In this document: positions 1 through 13,278 of the stretch, piece after piece | Position numbering within the stretch: the stretch's first letter is position 1 | How the letters are laid out: each line of letters opens with the position of its first letter | Assembly: GCA_020726505.1 (NCBI GenBank) | Contig: JAHLEZ010000015.1 | Coordinates: forward strand, 2,046,001 to 2,110,000 | Source of the DNA: Leptodontidium sp. MPI-SDFR-AT-0119 | Taxonomy: Eukaryota > Ascomycota > Leotiomycetes > Helotiales > Leptodontidiaceae | Reading direction: 5' to 3' | Length of the DNA stretch: 64,000 bases | The notes under the pieces: model-generated | The model's database searches: none | Told to the model about the DNA's origin: nothing | Seen by the model: only the letters and a program-made list of their open reading frames with translations | Translations under genes and position numbers: made by a program

Positions 1-3000
1 TCGACAAGCTAAATTCGAGAATGGAAGGATGGATGGATGGATGGGATTTTAAACTTTATCTCTTTTTTGCCGTGGCAAGGCATGGCGTAAACGCTTTCAG
101 AACAATTCAGCTTTTCAAGTTCAGCTACAGCGAGTCAGAAAAGGGGGCTCTGACGCCGGCAGCTGATGGTCTCTTGAGCGCTACCTGCCAACGCCAAACT
201 GGATTGCCTCTGGTGATGCTCCTTGGCTTTTAGTAACAGTTGTGGCGGAGCAGTAGTAAGTCACGATGGGATCGGAACCGTTTTTGCTATTTTGTGGTTC
301 TGCTTTTCTTCCGGCCTTGCTTGTGAGGAGAACCTGGAGCTTGCACCTAGGTTCCTGGAGAGCTGGAGCTGCCAGTGCCTGCCCACGAACCTGGAAAATG
401 CTCGCGATACACTTCTATCGATCGGTCCCAGACAAGGTCGAGGACCCATATCCGCGGACTTGTTTCCAAGCAGGACGACACGACAGGACCGGACACACTG
501 GGACCACTACTAGGTGGGTCGGTGGATGTGAAGATATCTTGTCCCATAGCTTGACCTTGGCACCTTTGGAAGAAGTCTTGGAGGAGGAGACACTGGAGTG
601 TGAAGCTTGAAGCTTGAAGAAAGCAGAGCAAGAGTCGACGACGAGGCGGAAGCATGCATCCTCCTCCTCTCCACCTCTCTCTCCACCTTCAACCCCATGG
701 ACATCCTCAACCCTCAGCGTTCAGGGGTCGCTGCGCCGGGATACTGATTGGCTGCACCCATTTAAGGGACGGCAGAGTGACGTTTGCATGAATGCACCGC
801 ACCTCACCTCATCTCATCTTGCCCACTCTCTCCACTCTCAACCCAATCGATCGCGGGCATCAATCAGTGAGTGCATTGCATCGATGGGGTTTGACCGCCT
901 CTTCTCAGGGCTGCCCGCTGAGTGGCCAGCCAGCGCGGAGGATGCCTGTTTTGTTGCCTTTCGTTTCGTTTCGATTTGTTGTGGTGTGTGCGGTGCTGGC
1001 TGGTGGCTGGTGGCTGCGCTGGTTCTACTTGCGTTCTTATCGACCTCGGACTTCCCACCAAACTCTGCCCAAATTCAACACCCAGTTACCCAGCATCTTA
1101 TGTGTGCAGAGTTATTATTCCGACCCGGAGAATCTCTCCGGCTCCGTACTCAGTCAGCAGTGATTGCCATCTTGCGACTTCACGAGTCAGTAGCCATGAC
1201 CTGATGGAAGAGATTGCTAGTACTAGTCCCAGGCGGACTCTTCCAAAGTGCACGCACGCCAGCTTCAACGAGACTAACTAGGTACCTACCTACCTTAACT
1301 AGCTAGGTCATGACTGCGTGACTTGCTCTCCAATCTACTGCTGGCTACAACTCAACGCAACCCAGGTCCAAGGCCAAGGCCAAGAGAGAAAGCCATCCAT
1401 CCATCCCAGAACAAGAGTCCGTGTCCTCTGGGCAGGTAGGTGGATCTGTGGATCTGTGAATCTGCAAAATGTCGAACGGTGACTTGCTGAGTCCCCAATT
1501 GCCGTCCGGATCGACGTGCTTCCCGGTCTTAGTCGATGTTAGTTTATTGAAACACAGCATGAAATCAGAGCTAGCCCACTGTCAGTCACATCCTCGGCCC
1601 TTTCATGAGGTGAGTGAGCAAGCCACAATCGCAAAGCCCTACCTTATTTTCACCACCAGGGATAGTGAGGAGCTACTCTCCTACTTTTGAGGACCGTGCT
1701 GAGTAGTGTGCAACAAGTCGTGACCCTCCATTATCATGGCTGTTATTGAACAAGGTAGTGCTTAATCTTATCCCATCTCGTACCTACAGTATCATCAGCG
1801 GCTCTCGAGACTCTCGAATGGCAGAGGCCTGCTGAACGCCATCGGGCCAATCCTCGGCCTTGCATACCCCGAGCTCATCACCGCTCGTCCCTTTGGCTTT
1901 GGCTGCCCGTCTCCAGTGTCCAGATACTACAGTATCTTGGGTCTTGGATTTGGGACTGTGATGTGACTACGACTGGGACCGGGGTGCGGGAGAACGATCA
2001 CGACGATAAACTACCCCCCCACCCCCCAAAAGGATTATTTTGGGTTTGGGGCACAGATTCGCGCGGCAGAGCAGCAAGCCTCGCATAACCCGCGATCTCT
2101 TGGCTTCAGCATCACTCAATCCCTACTGGTACTGCGAGTAACTAGGACGACTGGCACTTCCATTGATTCAAAGCCGGCAAACCACCCGGACGCCTTCGTC
2201 TTACTCCATTCTGGGGAAGAAGCAGAGTTGCCCGGGTTGAGCTTGCGGAAGCATCTATCCTGAGAAACGTGACATCTTGGTACACTTGTACAAGTGCTTC
2301 CCTTGCCTCTTCTAAAGGACTGGTAAGTTCCTGAGTGACTTGGCTTGGCGAGTCACGTCGTTATCGGGTTCGAGATACCTCGGGAACCCACAAATCTTTC
2401 CGGATGTCGACTTGACCTCGATTTCGCAATTGGGGCTAGCAGAACGCACAGATGAACGAACGAACGATCCATACAAAAAGCAAAGAGATAAAGAAAAAAA
2501 GTATGATATCTTGGCTTCTTGATCTTGGCCAATGACAATGGACTATTGTTTCTTGTTTGAATAGCCGGATCAGGATAGGGATCATTTATGTCCCAGCTGA
2601 TGTTGGTGGTCACCTAGGTACGATCACCATCCGCTTTCCTGCATGCGGCAGTGCGCCCTGGGTCACGCCTCTGCTCGAATGGGCATTCTCTGAAATGCCA
2701 TTTCAATCCGATTGTTCGATGCGGGAGAGCTGTTTGAAATTGGGTCAACGATGGCTGACTGGCTAGCTTCTGTGTTCTCGTTCCATCCCAGCCCAGGGAA
2801 CACACAGGATCTCGTCTCCTAGTCCACGGTGTAGGGAACTTTGTGTTTCTTTCTGAGCCAGTCTGACGGGATCATTCAATTCAACTACAGTTACACACAT
2901 GAAAGAACCTCCTCCCTTCTCATCCTATCATCTCATCTCTAGCTTTCGCCCGCGATATGTGATGTGATGTGTGTGCCCTTGCAGGGAAATGCTCCCCGCG

Positions 3001-6000
3001 GACCCCTACCACTCGTCCGCCTCGTCCTTCTGTTCCTAGGGTAGCTGTTGATATTTCACGCCCATTCCGCTTTCCCCACATGCACAGATGCTGATCTACC
3101 GAGGCCAATTGTATTCAGGCTGTGCGTAGAGAGGGAAGCGGATTCTTTTGCTAGCTATCAAGAGAGGAGGGGTTGCAGTGAGTGAGAGCACGAAAGAGGC
3201 TCGTTCAACACCAGAGATTAGGTATGATTACTCCGGATTCTGTTATTGTCTGGGGTGGAGTTCAGGTCCGAGCACTGTACTTTCAAGATGCCAAGACCAG
3301 AAACAATTTGTGGATCTCCAGCAGAGGGAGGGCTTGCTTGAAGGCGTTTTTGAGTGTAGTTGGGACGGAGCAAAGCAAGGGAGGAGAAGTGGCGTAACTA
3401 CTTCTAGAAAAGCCACATCTGGGAGAGAAGAATAACAAGTCTTTCTGGGCCTGTGAATAATTAGTATCAAAAGTTATTTCATCTATCTCATGTATGTTTA
3501 CCTCACCTCCTCCACTCCACGATGAGGGGAACTTGCCGTTGAATGCATCCATCCATTCTGAGCCCCGCAAATACTGTACAGTACGTCTCATGCAGGCATC
3601 CCATCTCCTCCCACCTTTCCCCTGCCCTGCCACTCCTACTTCAGATCACGATTATCTCACCCCCCTGCCATCCGTCGAGCGTCATTCGGGGTCGGTCCTG
3701 TGAAGGTACTTCGAAGTAAATACGGCTCTAAGTCTGACCACTCAGAACACGCGCTCAACGCCATTGGATCACTGGACCGGCAGAGATGTGTGTGACTGGT
3801 TGAGGCCCCACTATTTTTGTGCTCGCAGGATTCGGATGAAGGTCCAAGATCCATCCAGTATCAATCACTTGCTGTTGCGTCGTTGAGTTGTTCTGCATGT
3901 TTTTTCTTTGATTCTGCTCGTCATGTCTCTCAGGTCTTCTTGCCACCGCCCTGCCCTGCCCTGTCTTGCCTTGCCTTACCCGGCCTTGTGTGCGCTGTAT
4001 TGCGATAGGTAAGGTAAGGAAGGTATCGCGGTATCAACAACTGACCACAAATCATAGCCTGACTACTGACCTGCCCGATAATGAGCTGACGGGCAACACA
4101 GCACAACACCCCATCTCAACACCACATACGAACCGGCTCCCAATTCCCAAATCATCCTCCTGCTAACAATTCCATTCCCTATCCTGTATGTTCCCACCTA
4201 CCACCTCCATGCCTCTGTACCTTTTCCATGCCATGTTATCCTCATTCTCTCATTCATCCAATTCATTCATTCATCCATCCATCCATCCATCCATCCATCC
4301 ATCCATCCATCCAACCCTCCTCCTTGTCCCAAAGCTGTCTTCAACACCTACGCCATCGCAGCTCTCATTGGTCGGGTACACCCCCGACGGCCAAAAAGAG
4401 CAGTCAGGATGCTTGCTTGCTTGCTGGCCTGCTGCTGCACTGCACTGTCCTGCACGGCCAGTCAACGCCAGGCACGGCACCGGCACTCATGTCATGGACG
4501 TGCGCTAGACTGGATCTAGCAGGTTTCAAAGTTTCATCCAGTTCCATTTCAGTTCAATTCGATTGTATCCTCCCGGTCGCCACCTCTAGATACACACCTC
4601 TTGTACCGTCTCAAGCCACCCCCTCATCACTCCCTCCCTCACCCACCTATCCCATCACAGGGAAAATATAAGCTAACCCCACTCCCTCGATCCACTGACC
4701 AGGCTAGCATCGAGTCTACGGCATTCGACCCGCTCTTATTCCCATGCCTGCGGCCCTATTGGCGGATAGCCTACGCGGGTGGCTGTCAGCGGTGCGTGCC
4801 TGTCCCTCCAAACACAGCAGCTAAATGGAGCTAAATGCAGCTAGCAGACGAAACTAAAAAGCGCCATCTACGAAGGGAGCGGAGGAAACATCAACACCCG
4901 TTGGGGGCTGCGCTATGATGGCTGCTAAGGTACTAACTAACTAACTAACTAACTAGTACAAGCTAAATTACCTACCAAGACCGGGACGGTTCCTACGGGA
5001 ATAAAATAGAATAGAATAATGGAAGAGGAGGGAGGTGACACAAGGCGGGCGAGGAGGAAAACAAGATCGATGCCTCTAAACTGCTTGAGGAAACAGAGGA
5101 GACTTTGACTCGGTGCTTGGCAAAGTGCGCATTCCATTCCATTCCTCAATTGAGATATCGAGATGATGGCTGCTGGACTCATGTTTAGATCGAGAGGAAT
5201 ATCCCTCGGAGTATATTTCCTCCTTTCTTTCTCTGCTGTGCTGTGCTGTTGCTGGCACGCTTTGAGTGCGACCTGGCACTGCAGTACCTCCCTGCCACCT
5301 CCTCCGTCCAGTACTGTACTGTACTTTACTGTAGGTTTACCTACCTAGGTACCTGTACCTGTACATGCCAGCGTGGACTTGCCCTTTCTATTCTATTCTA
5401 TTTTATTTTATTTTATTTCCTCCATTGTCTCTACTCTTTCCTACTCTTCTTGCTCTGACTGGTTGTTTTTCTTCTTGGTCTTGGCACGCCTCCACCAGAA
5501 GTCCCCTACGATGCTTTCTCCACCCTTGGCCCTGTCTTTTTTAACTTTTGCCTTTGCCTTTGCTCAAGGTTTCTTCCTAGTCCGTCCCTACCCTCACTCT
5601 CAAACTACCGCTGCTACCAAAAACTAGCCGGGATCTCGAAAAGAACTCGACTCCACCCACCCTGCAAGCACCTCCACCACCACCGCCGCTACCTCCAATC
5701 CATATCCTTGTCTCCTCCATCATTCTCATCCACATCCACATCCACATCCGCATCCGCATCCACCCACTCAACTACCTCTCCCTCCTTTCTCATCCACATC
5801 CACAATCAAAATACCTCACCCTGGTCCTGGACATTGACGTTGCGATTAAAACCCACCCTTCACCCCCCCCGCTCCTCGAATCGACGTGCTGTAAGAAAGA
5901 GAGAGAGATCATCATCACATATACTTCCCGCTTCCTCACAACAATCGCCCTGTCGTCTTCATCTGGTACAAAACCATCAACTCGCTCGCCCGTCCCTGCT

Positions 6001-6854
6001 AGAGAAATAAATCCTATTTTATTCTCCCCAAAGCAGACTTTCAAAACACTCGCACCCTCTGATCTTCCCTCTTCTCAGCAAAGTCAACCGTCGATCACAT
6101 ATATACTCGCTCGCCCACTCCACTTCACTGGACTGCACTTCACCTCATACGCCACACCATATCATATCAACCCCCCCCCCCACCCAAGACCGAATTTGGG
6201 TATTTTCCTATCGGACGAAGATCAACAGACTACCGAACACTTGACAGCTTCACTACTCTCGAAGCGGTACGTGTCTTAGAGCTTAATCTCCAGGACGGCC
6301 TTTCCTGTGTGCGGTATCTCAGTCGTCAATCCCGCTTTACAGCTGCTTCAGGGCCCTCTGCTCGTCTTGTCCTCTGTCGATCCTTCCTGAAGGCATCATA
6401 AGCTTGCCTACCGCCCCACCCCAGCAGCAGAATCCCTCCCACCAACCCCAATACGAATCCTAGACATTCAGGCGAACTGCAACAGCTTCAGGCCGACCTA
6501 CCTCACCCCCCCCTACTACCTGACCACTACTACTCCGCCTTTCTATCAGGACGAATCGTAGTGCTTGAACACCAAGAACTACCTCATCCGGTCGATCGAC
6601 CAACCACGGTCCTGGATTCTCTGACCGTCTCCTCTTCAGCATCAAGCACATAAAGAACGCTGATCCCACCCTTCAAACTTCACTGATCGACTCTCTCCAT
6701 CCTTCTTACTCCGAGAAAGACAGCTCTCGACCGGACGAAATCTAACCTTCAACGGGATCTTGCATCTGATCCACGCTTCTTTGAAACGTCAAACAATTCT
6801 ACTGTTGCATTCAACAGAAATTTCTTACGATTGACCGCTCATCCTTTGTTAAGC
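1..6854. other. long non-coding region upstream of the flbC-like gene
   Basis: No convincing gene was found. The open frames here are short, lack recognisable domains and are rich in low-complexity sequence. The stretch holds simple repeats (an ATCC run, AACT copies near 4930-4953, TTCTA/TTTTA copies near 5387-5418) and one copy of a dispersed palindrome at 5342-5351. From about 5,640 the plus strand becomes pyrimidine-rich with CATC/CACATC runs, and a TATATA element lies near 6,098-6,104. This fits the core promoter and a long 5' leader of the downstream gene. A GTACGT near 6,268 could start an intron in the leader. Length and leader structure suit a developmental regulator, but this is inference. 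Confidence 0.5.
4273..4312. repeat. (ATCC)10 microsatellite
   Basis: Ten perfect tandem copies of the tetramer ATCC, preceded by imperfect ATTC copies. It lies in the non-coding stretch upstream of the flbC-like gene. Confidence 0.95.
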
Positions 6855-8104
6855 ATGACTATGGCCATTGACAACCAACAACGCTTCGGCGGCATGAACT
6901 TTGACCACATGTCGTACCCAAATCCTCCTCAGTTCACCAATCCGTGGACTGCGACTTCGTCGCCCGCCCAAAACCACAGCCTATATGCCTCCTCGCACAG
7001 CACGCACCTCCACCCAAATTTGGGTATCGATATCAAGCATGAGCAGCAAGCTCCCCGTATGAACAGCTCTGCGTCTATGGGATCATATGCCAGCGTACCC
7101 ATCAGCGCGGCATCAGCAGGTAGCCCTCTCTTGGCGGATGTATATGGCTCGCAGGATTTACTCACCATGCCCCAAGATTTGTTGAGTCCTTCTCGTTCTG
7201 TGTCCACTGGATATGGAGATAACCACCACGCCTACTCGAGCGCTCCTTCACCCGCTCACAACGCGTATGCACCAAATCCTACACCCTACGACACAATGGG
7301 ATATGCCCCAGCGCCAGTCCGATCAACATACGCCATTCAGCAAGATAATTCAAGACGCCTATCACAACCGTCAGTACCCTCACATCCTTTCTTCGACGTC
7401 TCGGAAGAGGCGCAGCGCCATCGCCAAAACTCCCTTATTAACGTCAATCACAGAGGACTCCAAAATGAGTCAACCCGAAGTTTCGGCGACGCCATCGATG
7501 CAAGCAGAGGCATGATTGCCATGAGCCAGAACACCCAAACACCACGCAACATCTATGAAGCACAAGGACGTGTTAGAGGATCAGGTGATGCTTATGGCTT
7601 TCCAACTACACACTCGAGCAACTCTTCGATATCATCCTCCAGCAACTATCAAGCGTACTTTGGCGGATCTGTGGACTCTTCAGTGAGCGATTACTCGAAT
7701 GCAGGTTCCGATATCGAGTCTGTGTCGTCGAGGACATTACCGAGACCATCGGGTCTGATCAACGGAGGAATGCCTCCTGCGCCAGCATCAATGATGGGCC
7801 AATTCAGCTCAAAGGTTTCCTCGAGTACCCAGAAGAAGCACAAGTGCAAGGTCTGCGACAAGCGATTCACGCGACCAAGTTCTCTACAAACACATATGTA
7901 CAGTCACACTGGCGAGAAACGTAAGTTTTTGGAGCATTATCTATTTGAAAGAGCATGCACTAACATACAATAGCATTCTGCTGCGAGGTTGAAGGTTGCG
8001 GACGACACTTCTCAGTTGTATCAAACTTGCGCAGACATCGCAAGGTCCACAAGGGCGAGGCTCGATCAGATGCAGGATCAGAAGACCATCACTCCGACGA
8101 TTAA
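6855..8104 (+). CDS. flbC: C2H2 zinc-finger transcription factor, FlbC-like
   Basis: Exons 6855-7920 and 7974-8104 give 398 residues; the 53-bp intron starts GTAAGT, ends ATAG and has a CTAAC branch site. The start is the first ATG (AAGC before it), with a second ATG two codons on. Two tandem C2H2 fingers sit at the C-terminus (about residues 330-385): the first is C-x2-C-x12-H-x3-H beginning HKCKVCDKRF, then the linker HTGEKP (made by splicing), and the second begins CCEVEGCGRHF. The rest is a Ser/Pro/Asn/Tyr-rich low-complexity region typical of activators. The finger pair resembles Aspergillus FlbC, a nuclear activator of asexual development. Assignment rests on remembered similarity of the finger region, so another two-finger regulator of that family remains possible. 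The gene is isolated, with more than 5 kb free on each side. Confidence 0.75.
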
Positions 8105-11100
8105 TGACTTGTGACGACCTCCACCCACTGTTTATATTTGCTTGGCTTGTGGCCTTTCTTGAACGTCCAAAAAGTCGGTCAGATGTTGCATTACGCCTCT
8201 GCAGTTTTTGTTCAATTATGTTTGCGATATCCCTCAGCGCGTGTTTGATATCCACTGTGCGGGAAGCTGGCCTCTGCTTTCGCCAATACCCGGTTGTTGT
8301 CGTTTTGTGTTTTGTTTTGCGACTGCTAGATGAACTTATTCTATTCTAATACTTTCGCTGAAGAGGACATACACCTAATGTTGGTGGTGGTCCTGTAGGA
8401 TTTGGGAAATTCACTCGATAGAGTGTTGCTTTACAACGGCGTTGGAGGATTTTGCGAATACCGTTTCGTCGTGTCTGTGTGACTGACATGACGGACGATG
8501 ATGGGATGTACACTAGTTGGCTTTTGGTCTTTTTCTTGTTCCACCCTCGTTACATATACCCCTACGGCCTGAGGAGTGAGGATAGGCTATAGCTCAGACA
8601 GTCGTTACGACTAAATTAATGTCACAATACTAGAATCGTCATGATTACTTCTTCATTTTGTCTGGTTTCATTGCGTGAACTAATTCGCCCCTTTCCCTTT
8701 TTTGGCAGGTATCACGCTCAGCTTCTACGAGTATAACTGACTGACTGATTGACTGACTGGCTTACTAGATGGATAACCATTGAATTATCCCCTGATCGGA
8801 TTTCCCCCTGATCGGATTTCCCGTCACCGCTCCATTCCTTCAACCCCTTTTCACATCTCAAAAGTTCACCAAAGTGCGTTTTTCTTTCTCAACCTGGCTG
8901 GCCCAAGATGACCAACAGCCGTTAGACATCCGTCCAACCAACCATCCATTTTACTATCTATCTTAGGCTGTTCCAACCCTCTTGAAACGAAATTACAGGT
9001 ACAGTGTAATTCCACCCCTCAACCCCACCAGCACGACATCTCCAACCCAAAACAACACCTGTCGGGCAGTGCAGTGCAAGAACGCAGATCGTTTCCTTAA
9101 GGAATAGAAGTCCAGTGCAGTACGGTACAGTAATTTACATCGCCGACCACGGAACGGAGGGTAGGAAAGGAAGGATAGGGCGAAAGGTAGGGCGGGCGAA
9201 CTCTACCTAGGTGAGGTAGACAAAAAAAAATCGTAACAGTATGATTTGACAGGCTAGGATGGACCGGGAATCGGAGAAGCAAGTAAAAAAGAGAGGGGGG
9301 AGGGGGAAGGCATAAAAAGATTAGGCAAGCAAGACAAGGGCCCTGGTCGAAATGACGGCAATCTTTTTCTCGTTCTTCAGAGGGAATATGAAACGCTGCC
9401 CTGTCCTTGTAGACCCTTGCCCTGTCGAGCCCTGTGCCTGTGGATTGGATTGGAGGGATTGGATGGAAGGGATTTCGAAGGGATGTGCGGTGTTCTATGG
9501 ATAGGATGGAATGGGTGGAATGAAATAGCCTAAAGGGATTTTACTTGGCGAGGCATGGGATGGGATGGGATGGGATGGGATGGGATGAGATGGGGCTGCT
9601 GGTGGAGGGAGGTTACTGGACATCGTTACATTTGCATGGTGAGGGAGGAGTAGAATGGAGGGTGAGGTGAGGCGAAATGACGATGGTGGTGATGATATTG
9701 TAAATTGTTATCTTTGACGTCAGAATAAGGCGTATTATTTTAGATCAATCATATCAACGTGTGAAACGAGCCAGTGGGTGCTGGAGACGATAGATGGATG
9801 TGTGGAGGCGGAGCTACATTGTATGGTGTGCTATTTTGGGTGCAGTAATATTCAAACACACCCTTCAAGAGATGGCGGCCTCAAAAAGATGCTTATGGAC
9901 TAACTGACTGATTGTCTGCCAAGAAGGATGTATCGATGCGTGCATGCAGAATATCTCTGTGGCTTGTGAGGGGAAGTCTAACTGTGAACTTGTGACGATG
10001 AGATAGCATCATAGCTGCAAGCAAAGAAGGGCACTACTTGTATTCAAACGGGTTTTGATACGGGGACAAGAAAAGACGAGTGACACGGCGCAAGCAAGTG
10101 ATTCAAGGCGTCCTATCCCATCCCATCCTATCCCGTCTCTGTATTGTCCAGTCTTCCAATTGGTTATCTCGTGCTATCTATATCCATCCCATCTTCAAGT
10201 CTCTCCCCTCCCCCGTCATGAGGAGCAGTAGGTCTTCAAACTAATGCAAGATGAAGCCACCACAACCACAGCACGCACTCCTCACTGGCCCACTGCCAAA
10301 TTCAGGGCCCAAGTCCCCAAACGCTTGCGGGGCGGGATGATGCTATTATGACATTATGACGACCCTTCTGTTCCATCCTCGTCACCAATCAGGAGCGCGC
10401 GATGGTCTGTCTGTCTCCTGGAGGAGCTGGAGAGAGAGAAGAGTTGGGTGTGCGACGTCGACGTCGACGTTGTCGTCGATGGTGGATAAGACATGAGGTC
10501 AGTGGCGTCTGCACGCCAAGAACGTCGGGCTGGGGACACAGGGATCGCATCGTGAGAGCGAGTGAACAGGCGGACGGCTTGACCCGGTATGGCTTGGGCC
10601 AGGGGGTGTGTGTGAGTGTGGGTGAATGTGAACGAGGGGACTGAGGCAGAAAGAAACCTGACTTGACTTAACTTCCAGGTTCCATTCATTGACTGGCAAT
10701 CGTGACATGGAGATGGATATGGATATATGTCAAGTCGCTTCGATGGATGAGCTGGACCTATCATCTGAAGTGAGGCATGAGTGAGGCAGACTAAACCCTC
10801 CTTCCCCTACAGTAAGTAGCATTCTCCAGCTGTCTAGACATCAGTCGAACAGGTACGTACCCAGGTACCTAGGTACAGAGTTCCGGGATATATTACTTCC
10901 TCGCAACGTGACAATGGAATCTGACTCGAGATTCGAATCCGGATTCGCTAGATCCACCCTCTTCAACAATGCCAGAGAAGTGAGCGAGTGAGACCGTACA
11001 TTTCCCGTACGACATCCACAGCGTGGGTCCCGAAGATGTACCTACCAACCCTCGGAATTCCCAGAGCCCTGGGAATGTACTGACCTGTAGACTACAGTAG

Positions 11101-13278
11101 ATACTAAGATTGATCTGCGACAAAGTGATCTAAATGAGTTGGGTCTGTCTTACGTTTCGAGATTTGTGGCGACCTGTCAAACACTCTAGCGGCATTCCGA
11201 AAACTGGGGACTGGATGCTTGGTTCTTTTCTAGCTGTTTGATCGATAGGGGATTTCCCTTTTGGAAATATGACTGGTTGGCGGGAGGTACGGAAAGAAGT
11301 TCCTTTGGCGCTTCCTTCTCCCCCTTTTTTCCTTCTCGTTTTCTTGAGAGAAGAAATCTTCGTGAAGAAAATCCACCTAGATGGCTAGAGACTTCTAAGA
11401 CACTACTTGGGCACACCTCTCCGGGTTTTTGCACACCCGTCTTGTCCTGAAGTTACATTTTATGTCGCGGGTGGGCAGTTTGAAGTCCCGAGTCTTGGAC
11501 ACTTGGCTCCGTACTTCTCGATGGTAAGTCCCACCCGAATCAGCTTCAAACTTCCTTCAGGGGAACCTACCTACTACCTAAGCATAAGACATCTGGGGAC
11601 AGCTATTGGGGAAGGACGACAACGGCCTACTCGCTGGCCGGAGTGACTCCGTATGATGGGGCAGGAATACCCTCCCCATACCTGTTTGTGCAACGGTTGA
11701 ACACGAGGAACGTGATATGGCGAGATGGAAATGAAGTGTGTACGTGCCTATCCTTCCGAAAGTCACATCACAGGAATGCAGAGACCTCATTTAATCTCTT
11801 CCCAACAATGCAGACTCCAAATCGGTTACTGGAAGCTTTGCTACAGAAGTACAACATATGTACACAGAGCATGCGGTGTATGGTTCCCCAGCAGTGAGAA
11901 GTGATCAAAGTTTTCTCCTCTTCTCATCGGCACCTCGGCTCATAATGGTCGAGGCCCGTACGATTGTCGGATGCAAATGATTGGGTGAACGGGCTTTTGT
12001 TGTGGTGATACAGAGATGTGGGGAGGTCGTATGGTGTTGCACAACGGTATGGTTTCGTACGCAGAAGAGGTTTGTGGGACGGCTTAGAGTTGCCGTTCTC
12101 TTTCTCGTAGTTTGAATGTACGGTTCGGGGAAAGAGTTCGCCGACTTTGTGTAGGGACGCAGAAGGGGCGTTTAGGCGTCGTCTTGATATTCTTAAGAAA
12201 ATTGGGGCACCACAATTGCTGGCGGGGAATGTGATGTTGTACTTTCCTCTTTGGGGTTGGCTAGTCGAGGCGAGCTACAGCTCATGATTGAAGAGCACAG
12301 CAGGTCGATATCTCTGCTGGGGGGGGAATCGGGGAAGAACCAGGTACCGTGCAACTATCTAATTCCACGAGAACCTAGTGCATGACCTTGCCTCATGAAT
12401 CGTCTAAATCCTTCCCCTGGTCTTCTGTGAGGGCTTCTGGATTACTCCCTGGGACAGTGGAAGGTCCAGTCCTTGAACAAAGCTCGGACAGGATTCGGAT
12501 GTTGACTGGAAAATGAGATTGTTGATGGGTAACTGTATCCGAGTTCATACGAGACAAGACTTGTCCTCCTATGAAGTACAGGGGAACTCGGTTATGATTA
12601 AAAATTGCTAGCCCGAGTTCGAACTAACCCAAACTGAGCAACTTTGCAAGAAGAAAAGCTGCACTGATTGAAAAAGGTAAGACCTTAAATAGTCAAAATG
12701 ACATTTCTGAGGGATAAGACGAGAGAAATGAATCAATGCAGGATTTCGCAAGGCGCGTGCATGTAGCATGAGTGGTACCTCCTTAGGAACTGTTTCTCTG
12801 CCAGAAACCTTAATCTGCTGTATCTGTGCTGTCTGGTCGTAGGAAAACACTGCCTCTGCCTCTGCCAGTGTCTAGTTTGGGTGAACTGAGTCACCAATTT
12901 CACAATCAGGTGCCAGGCATTGGTCTAGATCACGCCTTTTTGCTGATACCTTAATGCTGGAACCCCCCAGGATGAGCTCGCTTTGGCATGGAGCCTTTTT
13001 TTATATAAAAAAAAAATAATAAATTACGCTTGACAAGCAGAGTAGCAAAATACTGGGGGAACTTATATATTGAAAACTGGAGGAAGAGGGATATAAATGT
13101 GGTAGATAACTCACAGTTGTTCTAGAACATGTTCACATGTAAGACCTGGGAGATTTCAGTAAAAGTCTGCAAAGAATACTTTGATTCTGGTCACCTCCTC
13201 TGCCTGCTTCCACGCCCGAATTATACACTGGTCCTAATTTACACCCAAGAACGCCATTGCATGCTTTAAATCCCCAAC
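8105..13278. other. 5.2-kb intergenic region
   Basis: I see no gene with a recognisable domain or a credible exon chain. The region holds the 3' side of the flbC-like gene, a TGGGA tandem repeat, a TACCTAGGTA palindrome at 10866-10875, GACGTC repeats near 10456-10470, and an A-rich patch near 13,000-13,025 shortly downstream of the SF3B1 stop. Open frames of 60-136 codons here overlap one another on both strands and look like chance. Confidence 0.5.
9556..9585. repeat. (TGGGA)6 tandem repeat
   Basis: Six perfect copies of TGGGA, followed by a diverged copy, inside a G-rich non-coding patch. Confidence 0.9.

Noticed and set aside
614..1204. 196-codon open frame on the plus strand near the left edge
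   Set aside because: It starts at TTG, is Ser/Pro-rich in its first third from low-complexity DNA, overlaps two other open frames, and shows no domain.
10920..10960. tRNA-like B box (GATTCGAATCC)
   Set aside because: No matching A box, acceptor stem or anticodon arm could be built around it.
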